Source: Istiophorus platypterus
Lineage: Eukaryota > Chordata > Actinopteri > Istiophoriformes > Istiophoridae
DNA: 64,000 nt
Assembly: GCA_016859345.1 (NCBI GenBank)
Contig: CM029122.1
Span: forward strand, 2,355,001 to 2,419,000
Direction: 5' to 3'
Shown here: positions 1-12,640 of the stretch, in pieces
How positions within the stretch are numbered: the stretch's first letter is position 1
How the letters are laid out: every line of letters begins with the position of its first letter
Notes under the pieces: generated by a model
What the model was told of the DNA's origin: nothing
Database searches by the model: none
What the model saw: the letters and a program-made list of their open reading frames with translations, nothing else
Position numbers and translations under genes: made by a program

Positions 1-560
1 CATTTATACTATAAATATTGTGGTCCTTCATGAAAACAAGATTTATTCTGAAGTTAACACAGTTTTAATTATTTCTGTCTGTACTTTTCACTCTTTGTTA
101 CCACCATCAGTCAAATGTAATTAAACTGAACCCAACAGTCTTAATAAATAACTACTGAGGATTTTTTTTCAACCAAAAACTTTAACTTTAAATAAAATAA
201 AAATAAATGATAAAGACAAATACATGAGATTTGGAACTATATAAAAACTCTAGTTTTTAGGGGATTTAACATGTGAACAGCATTTTAATTTTATATGTTA
301 ACTACTGTTAAAACTATTTTTGAATTAAAGTTTAAAAATGCAGCACATTTTATAAGACATCTTATTATTTGGATTTAACAAACCACAGCTGTCAAACTAA
401 GGGACTGGAATAAAAAGTACAAATAATGTACTTCCTTTTATCTATTTTATTTCATTTTATCTTTTTATCTTTTTGAAAAAAAAATCTTATTGTATCGCAA
501 CTGATTCTATTTTGTTTTCATTGCGGCTGATTTGCATAAAGTGATTCAATTGCTTTTCGT
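1..560. other. AT-rich noncoding stretch, no gene seen
   Basis: The stretch is AT-rich with scattered A/T homopolymers and no open frame worth calling. I see no repeat family or RNA gene in it. It leads into the retroelement-tail-like segment at 568-626. Confidence 0.6.
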
Positions 561-567
561 AGCCTTT

Positions 568-626
568 GCAAAGCACTTTGAATTTCCCCTGTTTTCAAAT
601 GTGCTACATTAATAAAGCTGCCTTGT
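568..626 (+). repeat. Tail-like segment resembling a widespread teleost interspersed repeat end
   Basis: The segment reads GCAAAGCACTTTGAATT, then AAATGTGCTACATTAATAAA, then GCTGCCTTG, with an AATAAA hexamer at 611-616. From general knowledge, near-identical tails (AAAGCACTTTGAATTGCC... ATAAAGCTGCCTTG) recur at many fish transcript ends and look like the 3' end of a dispersed element. I am not certain of the family name. Nothing upstream is recognisable as an element body, so this would be a truncated copy, or a lone polyadenylation region. Confidence 0.45.
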
Positions 627-639
627 AAATTCTTAAAAT

Positions 640-3340
640 CTTTATTTAAATATTTCAACACTCAAGTCAATGTACTTAGTTAATTTCCAGCGCTGATTAT
701 TAACAATAAATATGATGATCAGAACTACAGCAATTTGAATAAATCAGAATTACCCCTTAATTCAATGTTTGAGCGAAAACAATGTATTGAAAATCACCGT
801 TGAGGCAAAAACCATTCTACTGTTGCCATGGAAGTGAATGTATGTGTACGCTGAGACTAATCCTGTCGCTCATCAGACGCCGCGGCGTCCGCGTTGTTGG
901 AAACTTCATGACAGCGCCGTGTCCCCTTTAAAGGAAGCCGCCTGGCCGGTGTCGCGCTCCTTCCTGTCATCCCTGCCCTGTGACTCCCTGCTCCGCCTTT
1001 CCTCCCTGTCCTCCCCCTTTCCTCTTCCTCTTCCCCTCAGAGGTATTAGAGGAAAAACAACTGCAGTGTGAGCCCCCGTCTCTCTCTCTCTCTCTCTCCC
1101 CCCCCCACACCACCCGACGTGGGCCATGTGAAGCTGGTGGCTCGGCTGCAGGCTGCCCCACTCGCAGGATATAAGAGCGGCGAGCCCTGCCAAGGCGGTG
1201 AGGGGTCACGCTGTGGAGAATGTGTGTGTGTGTGGGGACAGACTGTGTCACACACCGGCTCCTCCGCCGGCCGGTCGCTCTCCGAGCAGCAGCGCCAGCA
1301 GCAGACGCCCTCGTCCTGACGCTAGAAGGGCGGAGGAGGCTTCTTGTGAACATTCCAGTCTCCCCCACCTCTCTGACCAGCGTTTCCTGTTCTCACTTCC
1401 CTGTCCAGCCCCCCCCCCCAACCCGCCCCTCGTCTGCCTTCCTCTTCGCCTGTCCCACCTCCGACTCGCCTCCACGCGCCAATGTTATCCTCCAAGCGTT
1501 TCCCCCGCATTTCCCCCCAACCCCGCCGGCCCCGTCCCCCGCAGCTCCACACCCCTGGGCCGGGTCCCCCTGGCTCCGGCCCCCGACGCCCCAGACTGGT
1601 GGACTCCCTCCGGGTTTCCTGGAGAACCACCTTCCATTATCACAGCGACCAGCCCAGCCCAGCCCAGGAACGCCGCCGCCACTGAGCTCACTGGGTCATT
1701 GTGGCCCCCGAAGCGTGACCCCCGCCTCTGAGGACACACTTCACCCTTTTGTTATCTGATGAAATACGGCTAAAATAACTTTAGTTTAAATGATGATAAG
1801 ATCAGTGTCTGAGGCCGCGTTCACACCTGCTTCAAATTCTGTTACAATGAGAAGCAAAAATAATTTCACCAGGACGTGTTCTGATGGAAAGTCGTGTTTT
1901 CTCATTATGGTTTAAATTAAAGCTGAATCCATTAGTCATACAGTCAATCAACAGAAATAAAATTATGGGCAACGTTATTGACAAATTATTAATCCTTTAC
2001 ATCGCTTTTCAAGAGCGACAAACCGAAGATGAGCGGCTTTATGTTGTCGTCTTAATTGTGAAGGTTTAACTGAATGTTCTGTGGCTAAAAACAAGACGAA
2101 AACTGAAGACGGCATCTGAGCTTTTTGAAAATTTTGACATTCTGGCATTGTTCACCATTTCCTGACACAATAAATGGAATAAATCACGTTAAAATAAATA
2201 AATAAATAAAAACCTAAATGCTGTTTCCAGGTGTTTTCAACCCTGCAAATGAATGAAATCTCTAATGCATACGCTAAATATTTTCAGAATAAAATACACA
2301 GAAGAAATTTTTAACGGAGTGGTTCTGCTCCAAGCAGCTTCAGTAAAAATATATCAACGCCGATTGCAGCTTTTTCCGAAACCCTGGTCGAGGTCAAGGT
2401 GAGAGAAGTTTCCTCTAAATGATCAGACTTGCCTATTATCTCGCTGCGGCTCCCAGAGCTGAATTAAAATCCTGCACATACGGTAACAGTCGCGTGTTAT
2501 GACTGTGTCCAGACCAGAACATGAATGAGAAAATTCAGAAACTGCAGCGGCCCTATTTTTTGGTTTTCCTTTAATTTCGTGTCAACGACTCTCTAATCCA
2601 CACGGAGACCGTGACGAACCCGTGAGCGCGCCGAACCTGGAAACATTCTCATGTAACCCGGTTCGAGGGGTTCTCTCCGGGCCCCTTCCCTCGGAGCGCA
2701 GACAGGCTGAGAAAGAGCAAGCGGTTCCAGCAGATGGGTCTGGGTATGGGTCTGATGCAGCCATCTGTCCAAGACGTGCAAGCGGGATGAGTAACGGGCT
2801 GGGACGCTGCCACGCACAGCCTCTCCGCGGCTATCTGGGATGATTTAAACCTGGGATACGCAGTAGCCGTCCGGGCTGCCGACACCGAACCAGCTATCGT
2901 CTCACGCCCGACAACGTTTGGTTTTAAATCAGCCTAAACCTGCATCTTCTCTACTGAGACCTCATCCACCACCCCCACCAGAAACCATTCTCCGGGGGCC
3001 AGTTCGCTCCTCACAACAAACTTCTTCACCGTTTCTCCAAAACAATAAAAAATGAAATTAAAAAAGTGCTGGCAGGGAGAGAGGCTGCTTCTGCAGCGCG
3101 TTTCTTCCCTCAGCAGTCTCTTGTCTGGGGGGGGCTCCGCGGCCGGCTGACTCACAAAACCCCGGCCCACTCTTCCCTCCCACTCCTCCCTCCCACTCGG
3201 CCCCAGCTCGTACCCAGCATGGGAGGCAGCGCAGCCCAGGACCGGAGCCTCCGGCTGGGCGCGCACACACAGCCAGCACGGGCCCACGGCTCTGGAGATT
3301 TGGCTTTTCATTCCCCTCACCCACACAGAAACAAAAACAC
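640..3340. other. Noncoding: AT-rich flanks around a pyrimidine-rich, CpG-containing core
   Basis: Roughly 900-1740 is C/T-rich on the plus strand, with a (CT)n-C9 run at 1080-1107 and proline/serine-rich spurious frames in every phase. The surrounding DNA is AT-rich. The open frames here overlap on both strands and have low-complexity composition (PPP, SLSLSL, GGG), which argues against coding. No splice-bounded exon or recognisable domain was found. Confidence 0.5.
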
Positions 3341-3348
3341 ACGCACAT

Positions 3349-3490
3349 GCACACACACACACACACACTGTCTGCCCACATGCGGTACCCACACCGATTT
3401 TTTAGTGCACCTCTTTAATGATGTCATGTGCCTTACATCTGAAGGGAGCAGAGGCAGGGGAAACACGTGGGAGTGTGTGGGCCGTGCATG

Positions 3491-3535
<45 letters not shown>

Positions 3536-3588
3536 TGAGTGAAAAATGCTGCCAGTTTTTTTTCTTCTTCTTCTTCTTCTTTTTTTTT
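3349..3588. repeat. Microsatellite cluster: (CA)n, (GT)n and (TTC)n
   Basis: A (CA) run lies at about 3349-3368, a (GT) run of about 38 bp at 3495-3532, and an imperfect TTC/poly-T run at 3559-3588. The remainder of this stretch shows no gene. Confidence 0.9.
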
Positions 3589-4138
3589 AGTTTACATTAA
3601 GTACACTAAAATGTTGGGTTTTTTATGTGCACATGTACCGTTGGCTGCTGTGAGTAAAGAGCTTTCAAACACGGTAGGTAGCGGTTATTTTTAAATCATC
3701 GTTGCAGGGGGAGGATTTTTTGTTTTTAATGCAATGAAAGGACAGAGCCGAGGGCGATGGGGTCCCGACAGATGTGGAGCCCGGCAAAGTCCGGATCTAG
3801 AACTCCCACTGCGATCGGCACGAAACTTCATCCGCCAATATCCGAAAAACAGAAACCAAAAAAAAGAAAAAAAAGACTCAGTTTGACAGAGAGAATCCGA
3901 TTCCTCCGTTGGATGAAGGACTCGTGCCTCGGCTGCGCATCACCTGGAATCACAGGTGGCGAGAGGCCCTTACTGGCGGAGCGGGAGCCCTCAGCCCCTC
4001 GCCGCCTCTTCTCAACCGATGCGCATCAGGAAGAGGGAAAAAAAAAAACAGGACAGGTGGCGGGAGGGAGCACGTCGCTCACAATCACACTGAACCTTTA
4101 TTTAACTGAAACCTAGAAAAGAAAATGACAAAAAAACA

Positions 4139-4142
<4 letters not shown>

Positions 4143-4170
<28 letters not shown>

Positions 4171-4483
4171 GCTCCTGGCGAGGAGGCGGATGGACGTGCG
4201 TGGTGTCACACGTCGTGGGAGGCCTGCGGTGCGAAGAGGGAGGATATTCAGAAATATGCAGAAGGGCCAGATTGCTCATTAGAATATCTCACATTTGTGT
4301 GTGGGCGAGCTTTTTAGCAGTCCACTCCCCCCCCCCCCCCAGCACCACCAGCACCAGCACCAGCACTGTTCCAGAAACACTGTTCTCTGTCCAATACTAA
4401 CCGGGACCCTCACCTCAGTCTGTCCAAAGAAATAAAGTAAATCTAAGAACCAACTTCTGTCCGAGTTTCGAGTACAGTATATG

Positions 4484-4515
<32 letters not shown>
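4143..4515. repeat. Two (CA)n microsatellites with a C14 run between them
   Basis: Pure (CA) runs lie at 4143-4170 and about 4486-4515. A run of 14 C at about 4327-4340 is followed by imperfect AGCACC repeats to about 4365. The C run is a likely length-error site in any read technology. Confidence 0.9.
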
Positions 4516-4517
<2 letters not shown>

Positions 4518-5334
4518 CCTGATGGACACGTCAGCTGTAGAAATGCTCAGTCTGTTCCATACATTTCCCACCAACACTCGAGGCTCATGGGGGCCTGAGC
4601 GTCGGGGCTGCACTCCGATCACGTTATTGATCGTATCAAGGGGAAATCTGGAATATCGCCACAGTGGGTGATGCCTCGTTTTAAGGGGCAGGGCGAGGGG
4701 ACAGGGCGTTCACGAGGCGGCGGCGGCCCACGACTGCACTACCAGTAAAAAACAACAACAACAAAAACAAAAACAGCCACGAAAACAAACACACCACGCA
4801 TCCCCACGTCTGATGAGTTCTGAAGTCGTCAGGTAAACCTCAGGGGAAGCATCTCTACGAGGAAACTGAAGCAAACCCAGGTAGCGTGAGGGAGAAGAAG
4901 GAAAGGAAAGGAGTGAAGGAAACGACATTTCGGAGAAACATGTAACAAGCATTTTTTTTTTTTTTTTTTGCAACGTGGCTGTTCTAAAAGCAAAAAACAG
5001 TTTTCATCAAAGTCCCCCCCCCGAAAAAAAACAAACCAAAATGAATTTACAATTCTGTAAACACTGCAGAGGAAACCCACATTCTGGGACCTTTGCTTTC
5101 ATACAAGATTAACAGCAGGTTTTTTAGGACGTCCAATGAATAGAAGAGTTTCATTTGTTCAAATTGTAAAAAAAATAAAAGAAATGAATTTTAAAAATCG
5201 TGGACTGACGTTAATGGACCAACTCAATACATAAATAAAACCCACTGGAGATACACGTGTCACAAGTGCCCCCTGTTGGATACAGCAACGAGGCATCTGA
5301 GGCCGAGGACGCATGGTTTTAATTATGGTCCCTC
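4516..5334. other. Noncoding, A/T homopolymers, no gene seen
   Basis: Contains a poly-T run near 4952-4969 and several A-runs. A (GA)n run follows at 5335-5360. No coding or RNA feature is evident. Confidence 0.5.
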
Positions 5335-5335
5335 T

Positions 5336-5367
<32 letters not shown>

Positions 5368-5539
5368 AAGCATAAAAACAGTAAAAAAAAAAATTAATAG
5401 TTTTTAATGATATTTTCGCCGAATGTGAAATAATCCACGTTATTTTTATTCGGAAATTGGCCTGAGAGTCGCGTGGAAGAGCAAGAACATCGCCGATTTC
5501 TCATAAAGTCGATGCAACTACTCAGTCACTGAGAATACT

Positions 5540-5722
5540 GCCTTCTGCCCCCTCTCCCTCTCTCTCCCCCTCTCTCCCCCTCTCCCTCTTTATGTGTCTC
5601 TCTCTGCCCCCCCTCCCCCCGTCTATCCCGAGTCACGGGGTCTCCCCCGGGGTAAACGCATTCCAAAACACAAGAATTTCCTCCAGCCCAGCTCACATAC
5701 CACCTCTCCTCTCTCCTCTCTC

Positions 5723-5754
<32 letters not shown>

Positions 5755-5796
5755 CTCTCTCTCTCACACACACGCGCGCACGCGCACGGGCCTCTG

Positions 5797-5842
<46 letters not shown>
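5540..5842. repeat. Composite pyrimidine tract plus alternating CA/CG tract
   Basis: 5541-5620 is C/T-rich. 5703-5765 is an uninterrupted pyrimidine run of 63 nt (CT and CCTCT units). It is immediately followed by alternating purine-pyrimidine DNA, first CACACGCGCGCACGCGC (to about 5787), then CGCGCG and (CA)n at 5795-5842. Homopurine/homopyrimidine mirror tracts can form triplex DNA, and alternating CG/CA tracts can adopt Z-DNA. Both potentials sit back to back here. Confidence 0.9.
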
Positions 5843-5844
<2 letters not shown>

Positions 5845-6189
5845 CGCTCAGAGTGCACAATGGTGTTTCCAGAGCCAGCGAAGACCACACACTGTTCAAT
5901 GCCATGTTCAACAGTCCGAGCCGCACCGCCGCGCCGTTCACGCACGCAGCCAGCGCCCGCACAGCGGGTCCGAGGCGCTGAAGGACCCGAACCGTCAGAA
6001 GAATCGGAACAATCGTCAGAATCACCAAAAGTTCCATCAAAAGGAGAACGAGTCGACACTGTTCCAGGAAAACAGACAACAGCCTCATCCCCGACCAGCG
6101 CAGTTCGTCTTTTGCTTCTTGGAGCGATAATAATAATAATATGACAAATCTAAAAAATTCCCGACGTAAACCTTGATTATGAGCGTTAC

Positions 6190-6450
6190 CTGTGTTCTGC
6201 GGTCCCGCAGCGGCGGAGGGGTGCGGGTGGGAGCGGGGGTGGGGGTAGGAACAGAGCCCCATTCACCTTCCCCGGGCGAAGCTCCGGGCTCCGTCCGAGC
6301 GCGCAACGGCGGAAGGAGGCGAAGACGGAAGCCGAGCATCGCCGAGGGCGTCGGGCGCCGCGGAGCCGGCGGCTCGGCGACGAGCGCCGGGGAGACGCGG
6401 CGGCTCGGTCCGCGTCCGTCGCAGCTCGCTCCGGCTCATCCGACGTGAGA
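6190..6450 (+). promoter_or_regulatory. CpG-rich block, possible CpG-island promoter/first exon
   Basis: The block is GC-rich with dense CpG (many GCG, CGG and CCG triplets), unlike the AT-rich surroundings. A donor-like GTGAGA follows at about 6444, so a noncoding first exon ending there is possible. I found no TATA box, no recognisable protein and no matching downstream acceptor. A GC-rich unmethylated island without a gene is also possible. Confidence 0.35.
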
Positions 6451-6518
6451 CTCCGCTTCTCTGCATCTGCCTGTGTCTCGGTTTTATCTCTTTATCTCTC
6501 CACTTCCTGCGGGGCTTT

Positions 6519-6590
6519 TTCTTTTTTCTTTCTTTCTTTTTTTCTTTCTTTCTTTCTTTTCTTTTCTTTTTTTTTTTTTTTATTTTTAAC
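6519..6590. repeat. T-rich (CTTT)n/poly-T tract at the left edge of the duplication
   Basis: Imperfect CTTT units merge into a long T run. The same T-run plus TATTTTTAACGCCGG junction recurs at 7987-8015, which marks the left edge of each copy of the tandem duplication. Confidence 0.9.
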
Positions 6591-8000
6591 GCCGGATCGC
6601 TCGGAAAAAGCCGCCGCAGCGGAGGCAGGCTGCCCCGGACTCCCTGAATCCGCCGGCCGCAGCTCTGGGCCCCAGCGCGGGGACGAGGGTCGGGCTCGCC
6701 CCGCAGGAGCCCCCCCCCCTCCCTCACCCCCCACCCCACCCCACCTCCCTCCCTCCTCCCTCACCCCTCACCCCCCCACCCCACCGCCGTCCCCGGTGCG
6801 CCCCGGAGCCACCGCGCAGACTAATAACTGAATCCTGAGACAACTGTGTCAACACGTAAAGGTGCGTTCCGGAGAACAGAAGTGAGAAAGAAGGGGAAAA
6901 ATAAGAAGCGGAAATTTCTGTAGTAGAGTGTGGGACTAATAACAAAGAAGCGGAATCCACCCCCCACTAAAAAAAGCAGAAACACTTGGAGTTAAACCAT
7001 CGTTTACCTCGAAAATACAAACGCTGTCAAGTCGATTCACCAGCCGAATATTACATAATTTGTTCACAACTTTTTACACTTAACGGCAAAAACCCGAAGG
7101 CGTCGGATCGTTTATTATCTTCACAAATCTCATAAATCTTCATGTTTCTTCTCCTAATTCTCTTTCAGATTTTAACCGGATGAGCAGAAGCTGCCACAGA
7201 CGCCGAACAGGTTCCAGCTATAAATGAATATTTCTGTCCTCCGCCTCAGTAAGATGCACATTTTAAAATATACGTATTTTTGCTTTAGCTGTGTGCAAAG
7301 GTTGTGCAAGTAGAAATTTGTGTGTGTGTGTGTGTGTGTGGGGGGGGTGTCAGGAACCTCAAGGAGGTCCTTGGAAAAAATATCCGGGGGGGGGGGGTAA
7401 TCCCGAGACAGCATTTAGGCACAACAGGTGAACAGCAGTTACAGGTGGAGACGCCATCCTCAGATTATCTGCGTCCATTTAGCTGAAGACTGTGTCAAGA
7501 ATGTGGAATTAATTAATTGATTATCAATTAATCAATAATGACCATTTACATCTTCTATTCTTTTGTGCAATTTTTCTTTCCAATCGTGATTTTAAAAAAA
7601 ACAAACAGGTTGAAGAAGAAAGGATCTTTACGAAGGAAGTCGCACAAAGCTTCCTCCGCCTCGGCAGGTACGTTTGAATCAAACGCTGAACCTGAATCTG
7701 AAACTTTATTTTTTTAATCATAACTCGACTGAGAACTGTCTCCGCCTCGAGCTCGACAACCACCCCCCTCCCCCTTTTTTTCTTTATTCTTGGGGAAATA
7801 CACCTGCAGTGGGATTGCACCTGCTTTGGTTAAATGTAGGCATCTACATGAATAAAAAAACAAAAAAAAGAAAATTTCCTGTGAAAGGTGCAAGATAAAG
7901 TGTTCTGTCCCCCACCCTCACCTTTCACCTCTCTCTGGCTGCTTCATCGCTCTGAGTCTGAGTGAGAGTGATTTTTTTCTTCTTCTTCTTTTTTTTTTTT
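6570..8000 (+). repeat. Direct tandem duplication, copy 1
   Basis: This copy runs from the poly-T/AACGCCGGATCGCTC junction (AAC at 6588) to the GAGTGAGAGTGATTTTTTTC motif near 7960-7980. Its landmarks recur in the same order in copy 2: the CCGGCCGCAGCTCTGGGCCCC segment, the AATACAAACGCTGTCAAGTC segment, a (GT)n-Gn tract at 7319-7348, the ATTAATTGATTATCAATTAA palindrome, and a GGGATTGCACCTGC-type segment. Its left part is CpG-rich (6590-6820). No coding gene is apparent; the frames do not survive between copies. Confidence 0.9.
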
Positions 8001-9337
8001 TTTTATTTTTAACGCCGGATCGCTCAGGAAAGCCGCCAGTGAGGCAGGCTGCCCGGACTCCTGAATCCGCCGGCCGCAGCTCTGGGCCCCAGCGCGCGGG
8101 ACGAGGTCGGGCCTCGCCCACAGGAGCCCCCCCTCCCCCACCCCACCCACCTCCTCCCTCCTCCCTCACCCTCACCCCCCCCACCCCACCGTCCCTGGTG
8201 CGCCCTGAGCCACGCGCAGACTAATAACTGAATCCTGAGACAACTGTGTCAACACGTAAAGGTGCGTTCCGGAGAACAGAAGTGAGAAAGGGAAAAATAA
8301 GAAGCGGAAATTTCTGTAGTAGAGTGTGGGACTAATAACAAAGCGGAATCCACCCCCCTAAAAAAAAAGCAGAAACACTTGGAGTTAAACCATCGTTTAC
8401 CTCGAAAATACAAACGCTGTCAAGTCGATTCACCAGCCATATTTGTTCCAACTTTTTACACTTAACGGCAAAACCGAAGGCGTCGGATCGTTTATTATCT
8501 TCACAAAATCTCATAAATCTTCATTTCTCTAATTCTCTTCAGATTTTAACCGGATGAGCAGAAGCTGCCACAGACGCCGAACAGGTTCCAGCTATAAATG
8601 AATATTTCTGTCCTCCGCCTCAGTAAGATGCACATTTTAAAATATACGTATTTTTGCTTTAGCTGTTAGGTTGTGCAAGTAAATTTGTGTGTGTGTGTGT
8701 GTGGGGTGTCAGGAACCCTCAAGGAGGTCCTTGAAAAATATCCGGGGGTAATCCTGAGGCAGCATTTAGGCACAACAGGTGAACAGCAGTTACAGGTGGA
8801 GACGCCCATCCTCAGATTATCTGGCGTCATTTAGCTGAAGACTGTGTCAGAATGTGGAATTAATTAATTGATTATCAATTAATCAATAATGACCATTTAC
8901 ATCTTCTATTCTTTTGTGCAATTTTTCTTTCCAATCGTGATTTTAAAAAAAACAAACAGGTTGAAGAAGAAAGGATCTTTCGGAAGTCGCACAAAACTTC
9001 TCCGCCTCGCAGTACGTTTGAATCAAACGCTGAACCTGAATCTGAAACTTTATTTTTTAATCATAACTCGACTGAGAACTGTCTCCGCCTTTGGCTCAAA
9101 CCAACCACCCCCTCCCCTTTTTTTTTTTTTATTCTTGGGAAATACACCTGCAGTGGGATTGCACTGCACTTTGGTTAAATGTAGGTATCTACATGAATAA
9201 AAAACAAAAAAAAGAAAATTTCCTGTGAAAGGTGCAAGATAAAGTAGTTTGTCTACCCTCACCTTTCACCTCTCTCTGGCTGCTTCATCGCTCTGAGTCT
9301 GAGTGAGAGTGATTTTTTTCTTCTTCTTCTTTTTTTT
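8001..9337 (+). repeat. Direct tandem duplication, copy 2 (indel-rich)
   Basis: Landmark AACGCC is at 8011 and the terminal ACCTTTCACC is at 9261. The spacing is 1,250 bp, against 1,332 bp in copy 1 (6588 to 7920). The shortfall comes from many one- to few-base deletions, mostly in homopolymers or short tandem bases. For example, the G run after TATCC is 13 G in copy 1 and 5 G in copy 2, and GGCAAAAACCC becomes GGCAAAACC. There are some substitutions as well. The pattern fits either a real recent duplication followed by decay or, more likely, a poorly corrected duplicate sequence retained in the assembly. Confidence 0.9.
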
Positions 9338-11504
9338 GCTGCAGCGATCTGGGAAATCAACAAAAACCGTTTTGACTGCGTCCCCCGTCCCCCCCACCAC
9401 CGCCGCCGGTCCAGGTCTCCGTACACCCGCACAGACCAATATCACTGGCGGCCACGACTCTGGGCTCATATTGCGAAATTCCCTGAATAAATTACTGTGC
9501 CCACTCTTTCTCTGATCTGGTTATGAGTACAGTTATGAGCTCAGCTTCTGGTATCCGGGATGGGTTTTTCTTCACTGTAAACTTCCCAGAAATATTTTGT
9601 GTATTAACAAATTTCTCTCTCTCGCTCGCTCTCTCTCTCTCTCTGTGACAAAATTGATTTAACCCCTTGACTGCGGCAGGTTCATCTCTTCACCTCGGTC
9701 ACATGAGGCGAGAGGAGGCTGCGATGCAGGATTTCACCTTGACTGGAGGAACTCACTGGGTTTCTTTTAATTTCCCGTATCTTACAAAGAGCTTTGGATG
9801 AGCTGCCAATTAAAAAGAGTAGATTCACTCCGGGTTGTTTAGTGTGTGTGTGTGTGTGTGTGGGGAGGGGGGGGGGCAGTGTTATAGCTTCTATTGACTG
9901 AATCGAGGAGGATGATGGAATCAAATTCAACGCTCGCTGGGTTTCACAATCTGACCTTTCAGATTTGCTGTCAAAGGTTCAGACTCCCATAATTGAGGCA
10001 GATAAGCAGGAAATCAGACGCACTTGGGATGTTTTCGCTGTGTCATCCTGAACCAGACCTGTACCCAACCACCACACTTTTACTTCGATAAACGTGGTAA
10101 CATTCAACTGTAATGAATATTAGATAAAGTCTGAGTAAACTGAGCCTTCGACACAGGAAGATTTATATTTCAGAGAAACTCAATAATTAACTCATTACTG
10201 GGCTTTTTTTTCACACCCTCAGGATGTGGACACACTCTCTCAAACACACACACACACACACAAAACCACCAAAACAATCTACTGCAGAACCTATGAAAGA
10301 CAAGCGCCCGTTGATAATCCCACAGTTTCCCCTTCGTGGCTGTTTCTCAGTGGAGCTTTCGATTTTGCGTCTGTATTGATCTGACTGCTGTTCAGCAATA
10401 TTGATTCCAGGTTAACAAAAATGCAACCAACACACGCACACACACACACACACAGCTCATGCCTGTAGCAGCAGCAGCAAGCAGAACATCAGAGGCACCG
10501 GGAAAAGGTCATGCTCGTAACGTCCACTGACCTCCAGCAACCCCCCCCTTCCCACACACACCCACATCACCCCCCCCCCCCCAAAAGCCGGACGCAGACG
10601 ACAAACACCTGATGAAATCTCGGCTCGGAGACACTGGGCCGCTTTGAAGTCAGACACGGACGTTCACGGACGCAGGCTGTGGCGTCGGAGGGTTTGATAA
10701 TGTATTGTTTTCATGATGGCAGCCGAAAAAAAACCAAGAAAAAACCCAACAACAGAACCACATAAAAAATGATATGATTAAAAACAACAACAACTGTGGG
10801 GGATTAAATTCTCCAAAAAACCCTCGTAAAGTTTGACTTTGCGTTGGTAAAGTGTCGGCTGCCTCGTCTGAGCCGTCACTAAGGGAATCCTCCGTCGGAC
10901 GGGGGCCAACTCCACCGTTTTACGAGCCTATTTGACAACTCGGTCCCGGTTGATCTTTTCCGTCGTTGTTGTGCACGGAGCCTTTTTTTTCTCTTTTTCT
11001 TTACGAGCGAACGGGGCCCACACGCCGTTCTGTCATCACCGGGGAATTTGTCACCTGCAGAACTTCACTTCAGGCCCAGTGTGTATATGAAAGCAAAGGT
11101 GTGGTGTGTGTGTGTGTGTGTGTGTGTTTTCGCTGTCTCCTCCCTGGGAATTCCCCCTCTTGTTCCAGGCTCTAACAGCCTCTTCGAGCCAAAGCTGTAT
11201 GCACATATGAGTGTGAATGGGTGTGTATGTGGATGTATACACACTTTAGAGTTCAGTTATTCGCGTTGCAGTGCGCGTGGAGTCATGCCTTAATGTAGCT
11301 GTGCGTGTGCGTGTGTGTGCGTGCGTGCGTGCGTGCGTGTGTGTTTCCTCCCCGATTCCCAGGCTTCTGCGGAGTTAAACCCTCTTAAATGTCCCCCTGG
11401 CTTTTGTCCTCACGTTTCAGCTGAATTTCCCCGCATTCATCCCATCATTCAGGCCCTGTGCGTTCAAGCGCTCAAGAATGCGCTGGGTTTGACAGGCGCC
11501 TGAA

Positions 11505-11540
<36 letters not shown>

Positions 11541-11740
11541 ATGTACACACGTGTAAATGAGCATACAACAGAAAGAAAGACTGAGAGCTTTGGAAAGGGG
11601 GGGTGGATTTTTTTTTCCATTTTTTTCCCCTTCCACCTCCTTTTGATGCCAAGGTGCTCGGTCGGACTCGGAAACACACAATCGCCCCCTTACCTTTAAA
11701 CACGCATACTTTTCACCTTTCTACACACACACACACGCTC

Positions 11741-11775
<35 letters not shown>

Positions 11776-12159
11776 TCCCGAGTCACATGTGCTCTCACTC
11801 AAAGAGAGCTCTGCACCCACTCACCCTGACACCCACACAGCCACCCACACACTCACGTGCACTGCCAAATAGCTCTCACTCTTTACTCTCCCACCCTATC
11901 GCCCCCTCCCCCTCCTCTCCACCCACCAGCACCACCACCACCACCACTGAGCACACACATGTATGTACACACACTCACACACACACACACACGCACTCAC
12001 ACCCGCACGCTAAGTGCCGGGCATGCGCACGATCTGGTTTCCTCTTTGCTTTGCAAGCGACCCGCAGTGATAAAATAAACACAAATACGTGATAATCACA
12101 TTCCAGGCATTTCTCTCCTGCAGGTGGGAAGTTTCAACTGGTTTTCTGCAAGAGTTGGT

Positions 12160-12202
<43 letters not shown>

Positions 12203-12640
12203 TGTGTGAGAGAGAGAGAGAGTGTGTGTGTGTGCAACCCCGGAGAGAAAAAAGGAGAAAGAAAATGAGAGAGAGAGAGAGAGAGAGAGGGAACAAAGAG
12301 AACTAGGGCGAAGTCTCACACATTCCTCAGTCCTCAGTCCTGCCAATATCCTACCAGTATACTAGACCATCACAACTCAACACACACACACTACACATGC
12401 ACACACTACACGCTACATTCACACATGCAAACACATGCCAAGAGTCAGCCAGATCTGAATAAAACCTCCTCATTTGTGCTACATCTGTGGCATCAATCTG
12501 ATGTGATACGACTCCACATTTGCAAATCGTATCATGGAACATTCAAACAAAGCAAAAAAAAAAAAGAAATAAAAGGAAAACTTCCACTGACAACGGCATC
12601 ATCGACCCCCGAGAAATAACAGCACCGCATGGGGCTGGAA
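9338..12640. other. Noncoding, microsatellite-rich
   Basis: Contains (GT)/(CA) runs at about 9841-9860, 10243-10260, 10433-10454, 11100-11127, 11297-11342, 11507-11538, 11752-11773 and 12163-12199, and a (GA) run at 12270-12289. 9340-9540 is of normal complexity and could be regulatory, but nothing specific is recognisable. The open frames here are translations of the dinucleotide runs (TH, VC, SL repeats). Confidence 0.6.

Noticed and set aside
1820..1960. GTTCACACCTGC segment as part of a known fish repeat
   Set aside because: Only a dozen bases resemble the remembered sequence.
5526..6262. Overlapping frames of up to 189 codons on both strands
   Set aside because: They translate (CT)n, (CA)n and CG-rich tracts into S/L, H/T, V/C and R/E runs; no conserved domain.
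7506..7540. ATTAATTGATTATCAATTAA palindrome as a specific binding site
   Set aside because: AT-rich palindromes of this size are common by chance; it is listed only as a landmark of the duplication.
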